Assembly (NCBI RefSeq): GCF_008806975.1
Contig: NZ_CP031728.1
Coordinates: 3,741,501 to 3,805,500, forward strand
Source of the DNA: Cellvibrio sp. KY-GH-1
Lineage (GTDB): Bacteria; Pseudomonadota; Gammaproteobacteria; Pseudomonadales; Cellvibrionaceae
DNA length: 64,000 bases
Reading direction: 5' to 3'
Of this stretch, positions 57,350-64,000 are shown one piece after another. Within the stretch, counting starts at the first letter, position 1, and the number at the start of each line of letters is the position of its first letter. Under the pieces are notes generated by a model. The model did not search any database. It saw nothing but the letters and a program-made list of their open reading frames with translations, and was not told the origin of the DNA. A program made the translations under genes and the position numbers.

Positions 57350-58120
57350 ATGAGAGTTATCAGTCTTAGCGTCGATGGTATTTTTCAGGCGGCGCAGCGC
57401 GGCCTATTCACCTGGCTCGCGAATCAGGATGCAGATTTTATCTGTTTACAGGATCTTCGCGCACTAGAGCGTGAGCTTGAAAAACCCGAGTTTGAACTCA
57501 AGGGCTACAACGCCTATTTTTTCGACTCAGGCACCAAGCACTATAATGGTGTCGCCATCTATACCCGTTTACAACCTAAAGCCTTGATTTATGGGCTCGG
57601 CTTTGCTTCCGGCGTCGATATGGAAGGCCGCTACCTTCAGGTAGATTTCGAGCAATTGAGCGTAGGCTCATTACTGGCTCCCAGTGCTAGCTCCGAATTG
57701 GAATCCCAGGAAGTCAAAATAAAATTCTTTGACGATTTCCAGGCCCATCTGGATAAGATCACCCGCAAGCGTCGCGAATACATTTTCTGTGGCAACTGGC
57801 AGATGGCTCATACCCCCAAAGATGTCAGCAATAGTGCTACAAACCAACACAACTCGGGCTTTTTGCCGCACGAGCGCCAGTGGCTCAGCCAACTATTTAA
57901 CCAGATCGGTTATGTAGATGCATTCCGCAAAGTGAACAAAGATGGCGATGAATACAGCTGGTGGCCCAACGGCCTGAAAGGAGATGGCGACGGCTGGCGC
58001 ACCGATTTCCAGGTAGTGTCCAATAGTCTGGGACCTAAAGTAGAATACGCCACTATCTATAAAACCCAGCAGTTCTCCAGCCATATGCCGGTCATTATCG
58101 ATTACGACATTGAGCTGTAA
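57350..58120 (+). CDS. crc: Catabolite repression control protein Crc-like (ExoIII-fold)
   Basis: A 256-residue protein of the exonuclease III fold. The usual catalytic residues are altered: ICLQDLRA, CGNWQMAHTPKD, RTDFQVVS and SSHMPV stand in place of the active LQE, GDxN and SDH motifs, so nuclease activity is unlikely. This matches Crc, which in Pseudomonas helps Hfq repress translation of catabolic mRNAs. Position beside pyrE supports the name. It would make the sRNA candidate at 17 kb more interesting, since Crc works through Hfq. Confidence 0.88.
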   Translation: MRVISLSVDGIFQAAQRGLFTWLANQDADFICLQDLRALERELEKPEFELKGYNAYFFDSGTKHYNGVAIYTRLQPKALIYGLGFASGVDMEGRYLQVDFEQLSVGSLLAPSASSELESQEVKIKFFDDFQAHLDKITRKRREYIFCGNWQMAHTPKDVSNSATNQHNSGFLPHERQWLSQLFNQIGYVDAFRKVNKDGDEYSWWPNGLKGDGDGWRTDFQVVSNSLGPKVEYATIYKTQQFSSHMPVIIDYDIEL

Positions 58121-58128
58121 TAGATCCC

Positions 58129-58163
58129 AATAAAAAACCCGCTCGTGCAGCGGGTTTTTTATT
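58129..58163. terminator. Bidirectional terminator between crc and the Dabb gene
   Basis: A 15-bp perfect stem (58129-58143 with 58149-58163), loop CGTGC, with runs of six A and six T at its ends. It serves two convergent genes. Confidence 0.92.
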
Positions 58164-58179
58164 GGCCATTAACAGCAAG

Positions 58180-58599
58180 TCACTTCACTTCCAGCGCGTC
58201 GTAAACCACGACCTTGCTCCACAGATGCTGATGCTCTTCCACAAATTTTTTATGCAGTGGATGCACCTGGTAGGCATCCTGCCCGGCAACATCATCAAAT
58301 CCCAGGAGTTCAGAGACGTGATAGGAATTATCGATTACCTCACGTTTCTCCGTCGATGCTGGTACCCCCACATGAATACTGCGTACTGTTTCAATGGCAG
58401 CCAGGGATTTAACTCCCGCTATTAATTTCTCGCGATCAGCCGCTGAATCCGGATTCTTCAGCCAGAAAAAAACGTGATGTAACAATGTTGGCATTGCTGT
58501 GGTTCCTGTTGCAGGTTTGGCAAGCGCGTCTCCCGCTACCAACGCAGCGCCGGCAATGGCAGTGGTGGTGAGAAAGTCGCGACGACTAGTATCGGACAT
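58180..58599 (-). CDS. Dabb-domain (stress-responsive A/B barrel) protein with Tat signal
   Basis: A 139-residue protein. A twin-arginine signal (SRRDFLTT then an alanine-rich helix) suggests export in folded form. The mature part is a Dabb ferredoxin-like barrel: [20 protein letters not shown] at its start and [16 protein letters not shown] near its end. Family members range from plant stress proteins to decarboxylases; the role here is unknown. No partner is evident. Confidence 0.85.
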   Translation of the reverse strand: MSDTSRRDFLTTTAIAGAALVAGDALAKPATGTTAMPTLLHHVFFWLKNPDSAADREKLIAGVKSLAAIETVRSIHVGVPASTEKREVIDNSYHVSELLGFDDVAGQDAYQVHPLHKKFVEEHQHLWSKVVVYDALEVK

Positions 58600-58742
58600 T
58601 GATCAGCTCCTGAAATAAAAATCAGATAAAACACCGTAAGCAGATCAACTGGCAAACGGCTTTACCTAAGATTACCCAGACAGATTTAACTCTGTTACTC
58701 TCGCACCGCTGAATAAAAATATAACCCTGTGAGAGAAACTCC

Positions 58743-59030
58743 ATGAAATCAACCATCATCATCGCCAGTCTCGGCCTGGCAATAGGCACCAGTGCTCTCG
58801 CGCACGAAGGTCATGACCATGCCTTGAGCAAAGAAGAAATTGCCCAGCAGGTGAAAGAGGGCAAACTCTGCATACTGAACAATGAAGCCAGCCCCTTGGG
58901 AGCTGTTATCGAACAAGAAGGAAGATATTACCGCTGTGTAAAAGCCTATGGAAAAGATCTCTCCGCCCACACTGAATTGGTCTGGGTTGAATTACATATC
59001 AAGGACAATGCGCTCGTCACTGTTCCCTGA
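58743..59030 (+). CDS. Small secreted protein with a cysteine pair
   Basis: A 95-residue product with a signal peptide (cleavage near SALA). After a His-rich start (HEGHDHA) comes an acidic helix and a domain with two cysteines (KLCILNNEASPLGAV, YYRCVKAYG), which loosely recalls DUF1496. The pair may form a disulfide. Function unknown. GAGAGAAACTCC precedes the ATG. It converges with the YbjQ gene at a long hairpin. Confidence 0.65.
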   Translation: MKSTIIIASLGLAIGTSALAHEGHDHALSKEEIAQQVKEGKLCILNNEASPLGAVIEQEGRYYRCVKAYGKDLSAHTELVWVELHIKDNALVTVP

Positions 59031-59052
59031 GTTTTTATTTGGTGTGCGTTAA

Positions 59053-59084
59053 ACAAACCTGCGATAACTTCTTCGCAGGTTTGT
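59053..59084. terminator. Long hairpin between convergent genes
   Basis: A 12-bp perfect stem (59053-59064 with 59073-59084) with an eight-base loop. U-runs are weak (UUUGUC), so termination may be partial; it serves both flanking genes. Confidence 0.65.
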
Positions 59085-59093
59085 CATAAATCA

Positions 59094-59414
59094 CTAACCA
59101 ATCACCACGGCAGTACCACTTGCCGACACCATCAACATACTGCCATTCTGACCTATTACTTCGTAATCCAAATCTATGCCCACCACCGCATTGGCACCCA
59201 GCTCACGCGCGCGATCTTGCAATTCCTGCAGCGCAATCTCACGCGCTCTTTGCAATTCGCGCTCATAGGTTCCGGAACGCCCACCTACCAGATCGCGAAT
59301 ACCGGCGAATAAATCCTTGAATAGGTTTGCACCCAAAATTGCTTCACCTGCTACCACACCGCAGTACATGGTGATGTGTTTTCCTTCTACACTCGGGGTA
59401 GTCGTCAGTAACAT
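59094..59414 (-). CDS. YbjQ/UPF0145 family protein
   Basis: A 106-residue cytosolic protein with the family marks [32 protein letters not shown] and GTAVVIG. Function is unknown; the fold suggests an oligomeric metal- or ligand-binding protein. It lies 15 bp after hemW on the same strand. Confidence 0.87.
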   Translation of the reverse strand: MLLTTTPSVEGKHITMYCGVVAGEAILGANLFKDLFAGIRDLVGGRSGTYERELQRAREIALQELQDRARELGANAVVGIDLDYEVIGQNGSMLMVSASGTAVVIG

Positions 59415-59429
59415 AACAGTCTCCTTTGA

Positions 59430-60665
59430 TTAACCAGCTTCGTGAATAAAGGCTTGCAATACGCGATTTAAAAAGCGACGACCTAATAGCGTTGGTCGTA
59501 TATTACCATCAACATTTTCGACCAAACCCTGCCCTTCCAACGCCCGCCAACTATCCGCCAGCAGCGACCAATCCTGGCCGGTACGCTGCGCAAAATACTC
59601 TTTTGCAACACCATCATTTAAGCGCAGAGCATTCATCATAAACTCCAGCGGCAACGCGTCAGTGGTCAACAAATCGCTGCCTCCGCCAAAAACATTTTGG
59701 TGCCCTTGTAAATTGGTGGAAATTTTTTGGCTCTGCGCCGCCTCCAGATAGTGCTTTGGTAACCGGGTTTTCCACAAACGCATAATTTTATTATCCGCCG
59801 GAAATGTAATCTTCCCGTGTGCACCGGCACCGACTCCAAGATAATCGCCAAACTCCCAATAATTTATATTATGGCGCGCGCGCTTTTGCGCACGTGCGTA
59901 AGCAGAAATTTCGTATTGTTCGTAACCGGCGTCAGCGAGTAGCTCTATACCGGCATCCTGAATATCGGCCAGAATTTCTTCTTCCGGCAGCACCGGTGGT
60001 GCTGAATAAAATGCGGTGTTCTGTTCAATCGTGAGTTGATACCAGGAGAGATGTTCCGGCCCCAGGTCAATCGCCTGTTGTAAATCTGCTTTAGCTGCAT
60101 CCACCGATTGCTCCGGCAAACCGTGCATCAAATCCAGATTCAGGTTATCGAATCCGGCATTGCGCGCTACACCTACAGCACGCAGGGCTTCGTCGCGACC
60201 ATGCACACGGCCCAACAACGTTAATTGCTGATCGTTAAAACTTTGAATACCAATAGATAGACGGTTGACACCCGCTACGCGAAAGCCGGAAAATTTCTCC
60301 TGCTCAAAGGTGCCAGGATTCGCTTCCAGTGTTATTTCAATATCTGTTTCAAAACCAATAATTTTTTCCGCGTCGTTAAGTATCTGCCCGATTGCCTGCG
60401 CCGATAACATGCTCGGTGTGCCGCCACCAAAAAAAATACTGGTGAGCTTGCGCCCCTGCGCCAGTACTTGATCCTGCTGCAAGTCAAACCGCAGCGCATT
60501 TACGTACTCGGCTTCAGGAATATCATTATTGGCCTGATGGGAATTAAAGTCGCAATAGGGGCACTTGCGAATACACCACGGCACATGGATATAGAGCGCA
60601 AGCGGTGGTAATTGCAGCGCAAGCGGTGGTAATTGAAGCCCTTGTGGCGGCAATTGCAAAACCAT
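59430..60665 (-). CDS. hemW: Radical SAM haem chaperone HemW
   Basis: A 411-residue radical SAM protein; HemW inserts haem into respiratory enzymes and was long annotated as coproporphyrinogen oxidase-like. The cluster motif is CIRKCPYC (31-38), with FFGGGTPSML following. The N-terminus is extended by a threefold LQLPPxx repeat (residues 3-23). The gene starts 1 bp after rdgB, so it is coupled with it in the met-rdgB-hemW run. Confidence 0.95.
   Translation of the reverse strand: MVLQLPPQGLQLPPLALQLPPLALYIHVPWCIRKCPYCDFNSHQANNDIPEAEYVNALRFDLQQDQVLAQGRKLTSIFFGGGTPSMLSAQAIGQILNDAEKIIGFETDIEITLEANPGTFEQEKFSGFRVAGVNRLSIGIQSFNDQQLTLLGRVHGRDEALRAVGVARNAGFDNLNLDLMHGLPEQSVDAAKADLQQAIDLGPEHLSWYQLTIEQNTAFYSAPPVLPEEEILADIQDAGIELLADAGYEQYEISAYARAQKRARHNINYWEFGDYLGVGAGAHGKITFPADNKIMRLWKTRLPKHYLEAAQSQKISTNLQGHQNVFGGGSDLLTTDALPLEFMMNALRLNDGVAKEYFAQRTGQDWSLLADSWRALEGQGLVENVDGNIRPTLLGRRFLNRVLQAFIHEAG
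60597..60659 (-). repeat. Three in-frame 21-bp repeats at the start of hemW
   Basis: Three tandem 21-bp units encode LQLPPQG, LQLPPLA and LQLPPLA just before the conserved LYIHVPWC. The last two units are nearly identical. Slippage would change length by seven residues but not the frame. Confidence 0.8.
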
Positions 60666-60666
60666 T

Positions 60667-61269
60667 TTATTTGCTCACCAGAGCCGATAATTTTTGCAGC
60701 AACTCCTGCATGGCTTTGCCGCGATGACTGATACGGTTTTTCTCATCTTTACTTAATTCCGCCGACGCACAATTGTGCGTGGGCACAAAAAATAAAGGAT
60801 CGTAGCCAAAACCACCTAGGCCGCGTGGCTCGGAAAGAATTACACCTTCCCAGACTCCGTGGCACAAAATCGGGGTTGGATCTTCGGCATGCCGCATAAA
60901 TGCCAGTACCGCGTGGTAGCGTGCGGTGCGCTGCTTAACGGGAATATCGTTTAATTCCAGCAATAATTTCTGATTATTTTTTTCATCATTTGCACCGTCA
61001 CCCGCATAGCGCGCGGAATAAATTCCCGGGCGCCCATTAAGCGCATCCACTTCAATACCCGAGTCATCTGCCAGCGCCGGCAAGCCGGTTTTCGCGCAGG
61101 CATAGCGTGCTTTAAGGATGGCATTTTCAACAAAGGTCAAACCGGTTTCTTCCGCGTTTTCGCTAAAAAATTCTGATTGCGGTACCACCTCGAAGCCGCA
61201 GCCGCCAAGCAAATCCTGAAACTCACGCAGTTTTCCTTTATTGCCGCTAGCCAATACGATTTTTTTCAT
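60667..61269 (-). CDS. rdgB: XTP/dITP pyrophosphatase RdgB
   Basis: A 200-residue house-cleaning enzyme that removes non-canonical purine triphosphates. [11 protein letters not shown] at the N-terminus, [26 protein letters not shown] (shown in part as [11 protein letters not shown]) and the C-terminal SHRGKAM are all typical. ATG at 61269 is chosen because it starts the conserved MKKIVLAS; the longer frame has 21 unsupported residues. Confidence 0.95.
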   Translation of the reverse strand: MKKIVLASGNKGKLREFQDLLGGCGFEVVPQSEFFSENAEETGLTFVENAILKARYACAKTGLPALADDSGIEVDALNGRPGIYSARYAGDGANDEKNNQKLLLELNDIPVKQRTARYHAVLAFMRHAEDPTPILCHGVWEGVILSEPRGLGGFGYDPLFFVPTHNCASAELSKDEKNRISHRGKAMQELLQKLSALVSK

Positions 61270-61394
61270 TAACTCATTACCTGATAGAATTTGGTAATGC
61301 GGATACTTTTGCCTTATCGACAAAAAACGCATTGTTTACAGATACAAAAGGCGCCCGCTGGCGCCTTTCTTCAAGCACGTAATCCGGCGGTAAT

Positions 61395-61850
61395 TTACTC
61401 GGTATAAAGCGTGCGGTTAAACGTAACACTTAACGGCTTGGTATCACCCTGCGCCACATCGACATTGAAGTGCAACACTTCTTCGTTGTTAAACACAAAC
61501 GGCGCCAGGTAGTAAGTGGCATCGCCTTCTTTAATTTCAATAAAACTCAGCGATTGTTGCTGTTGCATTAAATTTTTAGTGTTGCCGGTGACGGTAGCAG
61601 GCAAACCCAAACTGGTTTGACCATTTTCAGTTTTAGTGAGGCTGACATTCACCAGCGCGCGATCTTTGCCGCGTACCAGCTTGTAAGTTTCAGCAACCTT
61701 GGCCGGGATATCGGTACTGTGAAACACATTGTAATGTACGGTGTATTCACCAAATGTTTCGCTGGTTTTGATTTCTTTAGGTTGATCAACTTGCGCCTGG
61801 GCCATTACTGCTATAAGGCTTAAAAAAATACTTTGAATTAACCATTTCAT
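61395..61850 (-). CDS. DUF4426 family secreted protein
   Basis: A 151-residue periplasmic protein with a signal peptide (AVMAQAQ) and beta-rich body (EYTVHYNVFHSTDIP, LHFNVDVAQGDTKPLSVTFNRTLY). It matches DUF4426, which regularly follows metX-metW in gammaproteobacteria; function unknown. GGAG lies eight bases before the ATG at 61850. Confidence 0.85.
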   Translation of the reverse strand: MKWLIQSIFLSLIAVMAQAQVDQPKEIKTSETFGEYTVHYNVFHSTDIPAKVAETYKLVRGKDRALVNVSLTKTENGQTSLGLPATVTGNTKNLMQQQQSLSFIEIKEGDATYYLAPFVFNNEEVLHFNVDVAQGDTKPLSVTFNRTLYTE

Positions 61851-61883
61851 AATCATGCTCCGGAAATTAATAACGGCTTGCTG

Positions 61884-62471
61884 TTATTTACTGAGGTGGT
61901 AAATCGCTGTTTCACCAAACAGATTGGGCATTAGGTCTTTTAAGGTCTGGCCAGATTGTTCATTCACTACCTGGCGGTTGATAACTTTGATGTTGCGCTC
62001 ACGGCAGAGCACTTCAAAATCCTTAAACGTACAGAAGTGAATGTTAGGGGTATTGTACCACTCGTAAGGCAGCAAATCCGACACCGGCATACGCCCGCGC
62101 GTTGCGAGATAAAAGCGCGCTTTCCAGTGGCCAAAGTTCGGGAAAGTCACAATACATTCTTTGCCGACCCGCAGCATTTCATCCAATACCAGATGAGGAA
62201 AGTGCAGGGTTTGCAGCGCTTGGGTCATTATCACTGTATCAAAACTTTTATCGGCAAAATTACCCAGACCACGATCGAGGTTTTGTTCGATTACGTTCAA
62301 TCCTTTGTCGATGCATAGATTGATCTGCGCAGCATCGATCTCCAGCCCGTACCCTTGCACTTGTTTGGTGTCGATCAAAAATTTTAGCAATGTGCCATCG
62401 CCACACCCCAAATCGAGTATGCGGCTGCTTTGCGTAATCCAATGTTGGATTTCATTTAAATCAATACGCAT
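61884..62471 (-). CDS. metW: Methionine biosynthesis protein MetW
   Basis: A methyltransferase-like protein of 195 residues. The SAM-type motif is LDLGCGDGTLLKFL near residue 20. MetW works with MetX in homoserine acylation in Pseudomonas-type methionine synthesis. Its start overlaps the metX stop by one base, so the two are translated together. Confidence 0.95.
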   Translation of the reverse strand: MRIDLNEIQHWITQSSRILDLGCGDGTLLKFLIDTKQVQGYGLEIDAAQINLCIDKGLNVIEQNLDRGLGNFADKSFDTVIMTQALQTLHFPHLVLDEMLRVGKECIVTFPNFGHWKARFYLATRGRMPVSDLLPYEWYNTPNIHFCTFKDFEVLCRERNIKVINRQVVNEQSGQTLKDLMPNLFGETAIYHLSK

Positions 62472-63613
62472 CAGACTGTCACTCCCGCAAGGTATCGACC
62501 GAAGACTTGTTGATAGCGCTCGTCGGGTAGTAAGAAGGCATCGTGACCGTGTTTGGATTCAATTTCTGCATAAGTCACTGCACGGTTAGCACCAACCAAT
62601 GCATTCACAATTTCGCGCGAACGCTCGGGGGCAAAACGCCAGTCGGTACTAAAAGAAATCACCAGAAATTTTGCCCGTGTTTGTTGGAAGGCAATAACTG
62701 GATCGTCATTGAACTCACGTGCGAGATCAAAATAATCCAGCGCTTTGGTGATGCGAATGTAGGAGTTGGCATCGAAGCTGTTGGCAAAGCTGTCGCCCTG
62801 GTAGCGCAGGTAGCTTTCAATCTGGAATTCCACCGGCTCATCGGTACCCAATTCAAAACTGCCACTGCGCAAATCGCGCCCAAATTTTTCGCCCATCGCA
62901 AAATCCGACAGGTAAGTGATGTGGCCAATCATGCGCGCCACCGCCAAACCATTCTTGGGGATAGCGTTATGCGCCTGATAATCACCATCAAAAAAATTCG
63001 GGTCACTGACAATCGCCTTGCGCGCGGCCTCATTAAACGCAATATTTTGTGCAGATAGTTTCATCGCAGAAGCGATGACGACGGCATGGCGCACACGCTG
63101 CGGATAATCCAGCGCCCAGCGCATCACCTGCATTCCGCCAAGACTGCCCCCGATAATCGCCGCCCAAACATCAATGCCCAGTACATCCGCCAAGCGCGCC
63201 TGGCTTGCCACCCAATCGCGCACGCGCACCATGGGAAAATCGGCGCCCCAGGGTTTGCCGGTCGCCAGATTGATGGAACGAGGCCCCGTAGAGCCATGAC
63301 AGCCGCCGAGATTATTTAGTGCCACCACAAAAAATTTGTTGGTATCGATGGGTTTGCCCGGGCCGATATAGGCATCCCACCAGCCTGGGCGCTTGTCGTC
63401 CATGCTGTGATAGCCCGCCGCATGGTGATGGCCTGACAGCGCATGGCAAATTAACACTGCGTTGGACTTGGTTGCGTTGAGCTGGCCGTAGGTTTCGTAG
63501 ACCAGATCGTATTCATCCAGCGTTTTGCCGCAGGCGAGCAGCAACGGCTGAGTGAAATGATGCGTCTGTGGCGTAACAAGACCCACCGAGTCAGCGGGTA
63601 ATTGGTTGGGCAT
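62471..63613 (-). CDS. metX: Homoserine O-acyltransferase MetX
   Basis: An alpha/beta-hydrolase-fold enzyme of 380 residues that acylates homoserine in methionine synthesis. The nucleophile elbow is [12 protein letters not shown], with the catalytic Asp in [17 protein letters not shown] [10 protein letters not shown] and His in [10 protein letters not shown]. Succinyl and acetyl users cannot be told apart here, although succinyl-CoA use is common in gammaproteobacterial MetX. It opens the metX-metW operon. Confidence 0.94.
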   Translation of the reverse strand: MPNQLPADSVGLVTPQTHHFTQPLLLACGKTLDEYDLVYETYGQLNATKSNAVLICHALSGHHHAAGYHSMDDKRPGWWDAYIGPGKPIDTNKFFVVALNNLGGCHGSTGPRSINLATGKPWGADFPMVRVRDWVASQARLADVLGIDVWAAIIGGSLGGMQVMRWALDYPQRVRHAVVIASAMKLSAQNIAFNEAARKAIVSDPNFFDGDYQAHNAIPKNGLAVARMIGHITYLSDFAMGEKFGRDLRSGSFELGTDEPVEFQIESYLRYQGDSFANSFDANSYIRITKALDYFDLAREFNDDPVIAFQQTRAKFLVISFSTDWRFAPERSREIVNALVGANRAVTYAEIESKHGHDAFLLPDERYQQVFGRYLAGVTV

Positions 63614-63727
63614 GGCAATCTCTTAATACTGGCGTGAAGCCGGTGTGATTCAAAGTGGCGCCAGTCTAAAGAGACCGGCATTAGCCTGCAAGATTAGCTT
63701 GTGATTCACTGTGGAAGGGGCGGCAGA

Positions 63728-63753
63728 TAAAAAAACGGGCCAATGCGGCCCGT
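63728..63753 (-). terminator. Intrinsic terminator after the ketoacyl-synthase gene
   Basis: Stem ACGGGCC/GGCCCGT (63735-63741 and 63747-63753), followed on the minus strand by at least six U residues. Confidence 0.85.
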
Positions 63754-63781
63754 TATTTTAACGCTCTGAATTCGCTAAAAA

Positions 63782-64000
63782 TCAGTCCTGCCAGCGCTTA
63801 AAAATCAATGACGTATTAATCCCACCAAAGGCAAAGTTATTGCTCATCACTATATCGGTCTCAAACTCACGCCCGCTGCCCGTAAGGTAATCTAGCGGCG
63901 CGCAATCCGGATCCGGCTGGTGTAGATTCGCCGTGCCGTGAAACCAGCCATCGTGCATCATCGCGATACTGACCCAAGCCTCCAGCGCGCCACATGCTCC
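63782..64000 (-). CDS. Beta-ketoacyl-ACP synthase, C-terminal fragment
   Basis: The window edge cuts the gene; the last 72 codons are visible. GACGALEAW begins the helix after the first catalytic His region, and SNNFAFGGINTSLIFKRW is the classic C-terminal FGGxN motif of FabB/FabF-type condensing enzymes. The start and the active-site Cys lie outside. Whether it serves fatty-acid, aryl-polyene or other synthesis is not visible. A terminator follows. Confidence 0.9.
   Translation of the reverse strand, partial: GACGALEAWVSIAMMHDGWFHGTANLHQPDPDCAPLDYLTGSGREFETDIVMSNNFAFGGINTSLIFKRWQD

Overview
The window reads as chromosomal DNA of a polysaccharide-degrading gammaproteobacterium of the Cellvibrio type (Cellvibrionaceae). 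Pointers are a GH9 cellulase-family enzyme, serine-rich linkers with CBM6 modules, a large TonB receptor next to tryptophan-halogenase-like genes, and a Pseudomonas-like housekeeping order (oxyR-recG, pyrE/crc, polA/sRNA/engB, metX-metW-DUF4426-rdgB-hemW). The genus is an inference; no rRNA or tRNA gene was recognised. Nothing looks like a phage, insertion sequence, integron or CRISPR array, and gene density is high throughout.

1-7.8 kb is a carbohydrate-uptake locus on the minus strand: a GH9 enzyme, a TonB-dependent receptor with two LacI-type operators on its promoter, and two tryptophan-halogenase-family flavoproteins, the second cut by the window edge. 7.9-14.2 kb is a five-gene minus-strand cluster joining c-di-GMP signalling to redox proteins: a GGDEF cyclase, a secreted cupredoxin-like protein, a GGDEF-EAL protein, a DUF3034 outer-membrane protein and a truncated-haemoglobin lipoprotein. 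Next come a lipoprotein-type DsbA, cytochrome c4 and engB. Between engB and polA lies a strong candidate for an ErsA/Spot42-class small RNA, with a sigma-E-like promoter, a CU-rich segment and a U8 terminator.

21-31.8 kb holds small secreted or orphan proteins, the divergent znuA / zur-znuC-znuB zinc system with a candidate Zur box, a ZIP transporter operon, a PhoX-type phosphatase, an LpxH-like phosphoesterase and a YbaK-HDOD protein. 32-43 kb is core machinery: recG-oxyR, an OprF-like porin, trmB, rpoH, ftsY-ftsE-ftsX and rsmD. At 43.2-44.7 kb is an unusual protein with a two-motif MshEN-like (c-di-GMP-binding type) N-terminus, then a secretion signal, two CBM6 modules and a final FN3-like domain.

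45-64 kb is again mostly core: coaD, mutM, a PEP-CTERM-like protein with a CRP-type site upstream, an HDOD protein, rpmB-rpmG, radC, coaBC, a membrane-anchored long algC, argB, slmA, pyrE, crc, the metX-metW-DUF4426-rdgB-hemW run, and the 3' end of a beta-ketoacyl-ACP synthase gene. The most interesting signals are the MshEN-CBM6 fusion, the sRNA candidate, the redox/c-di-GMP cluster and a set of TGTTAC repeats upstream of an 84-residue secreted protein.
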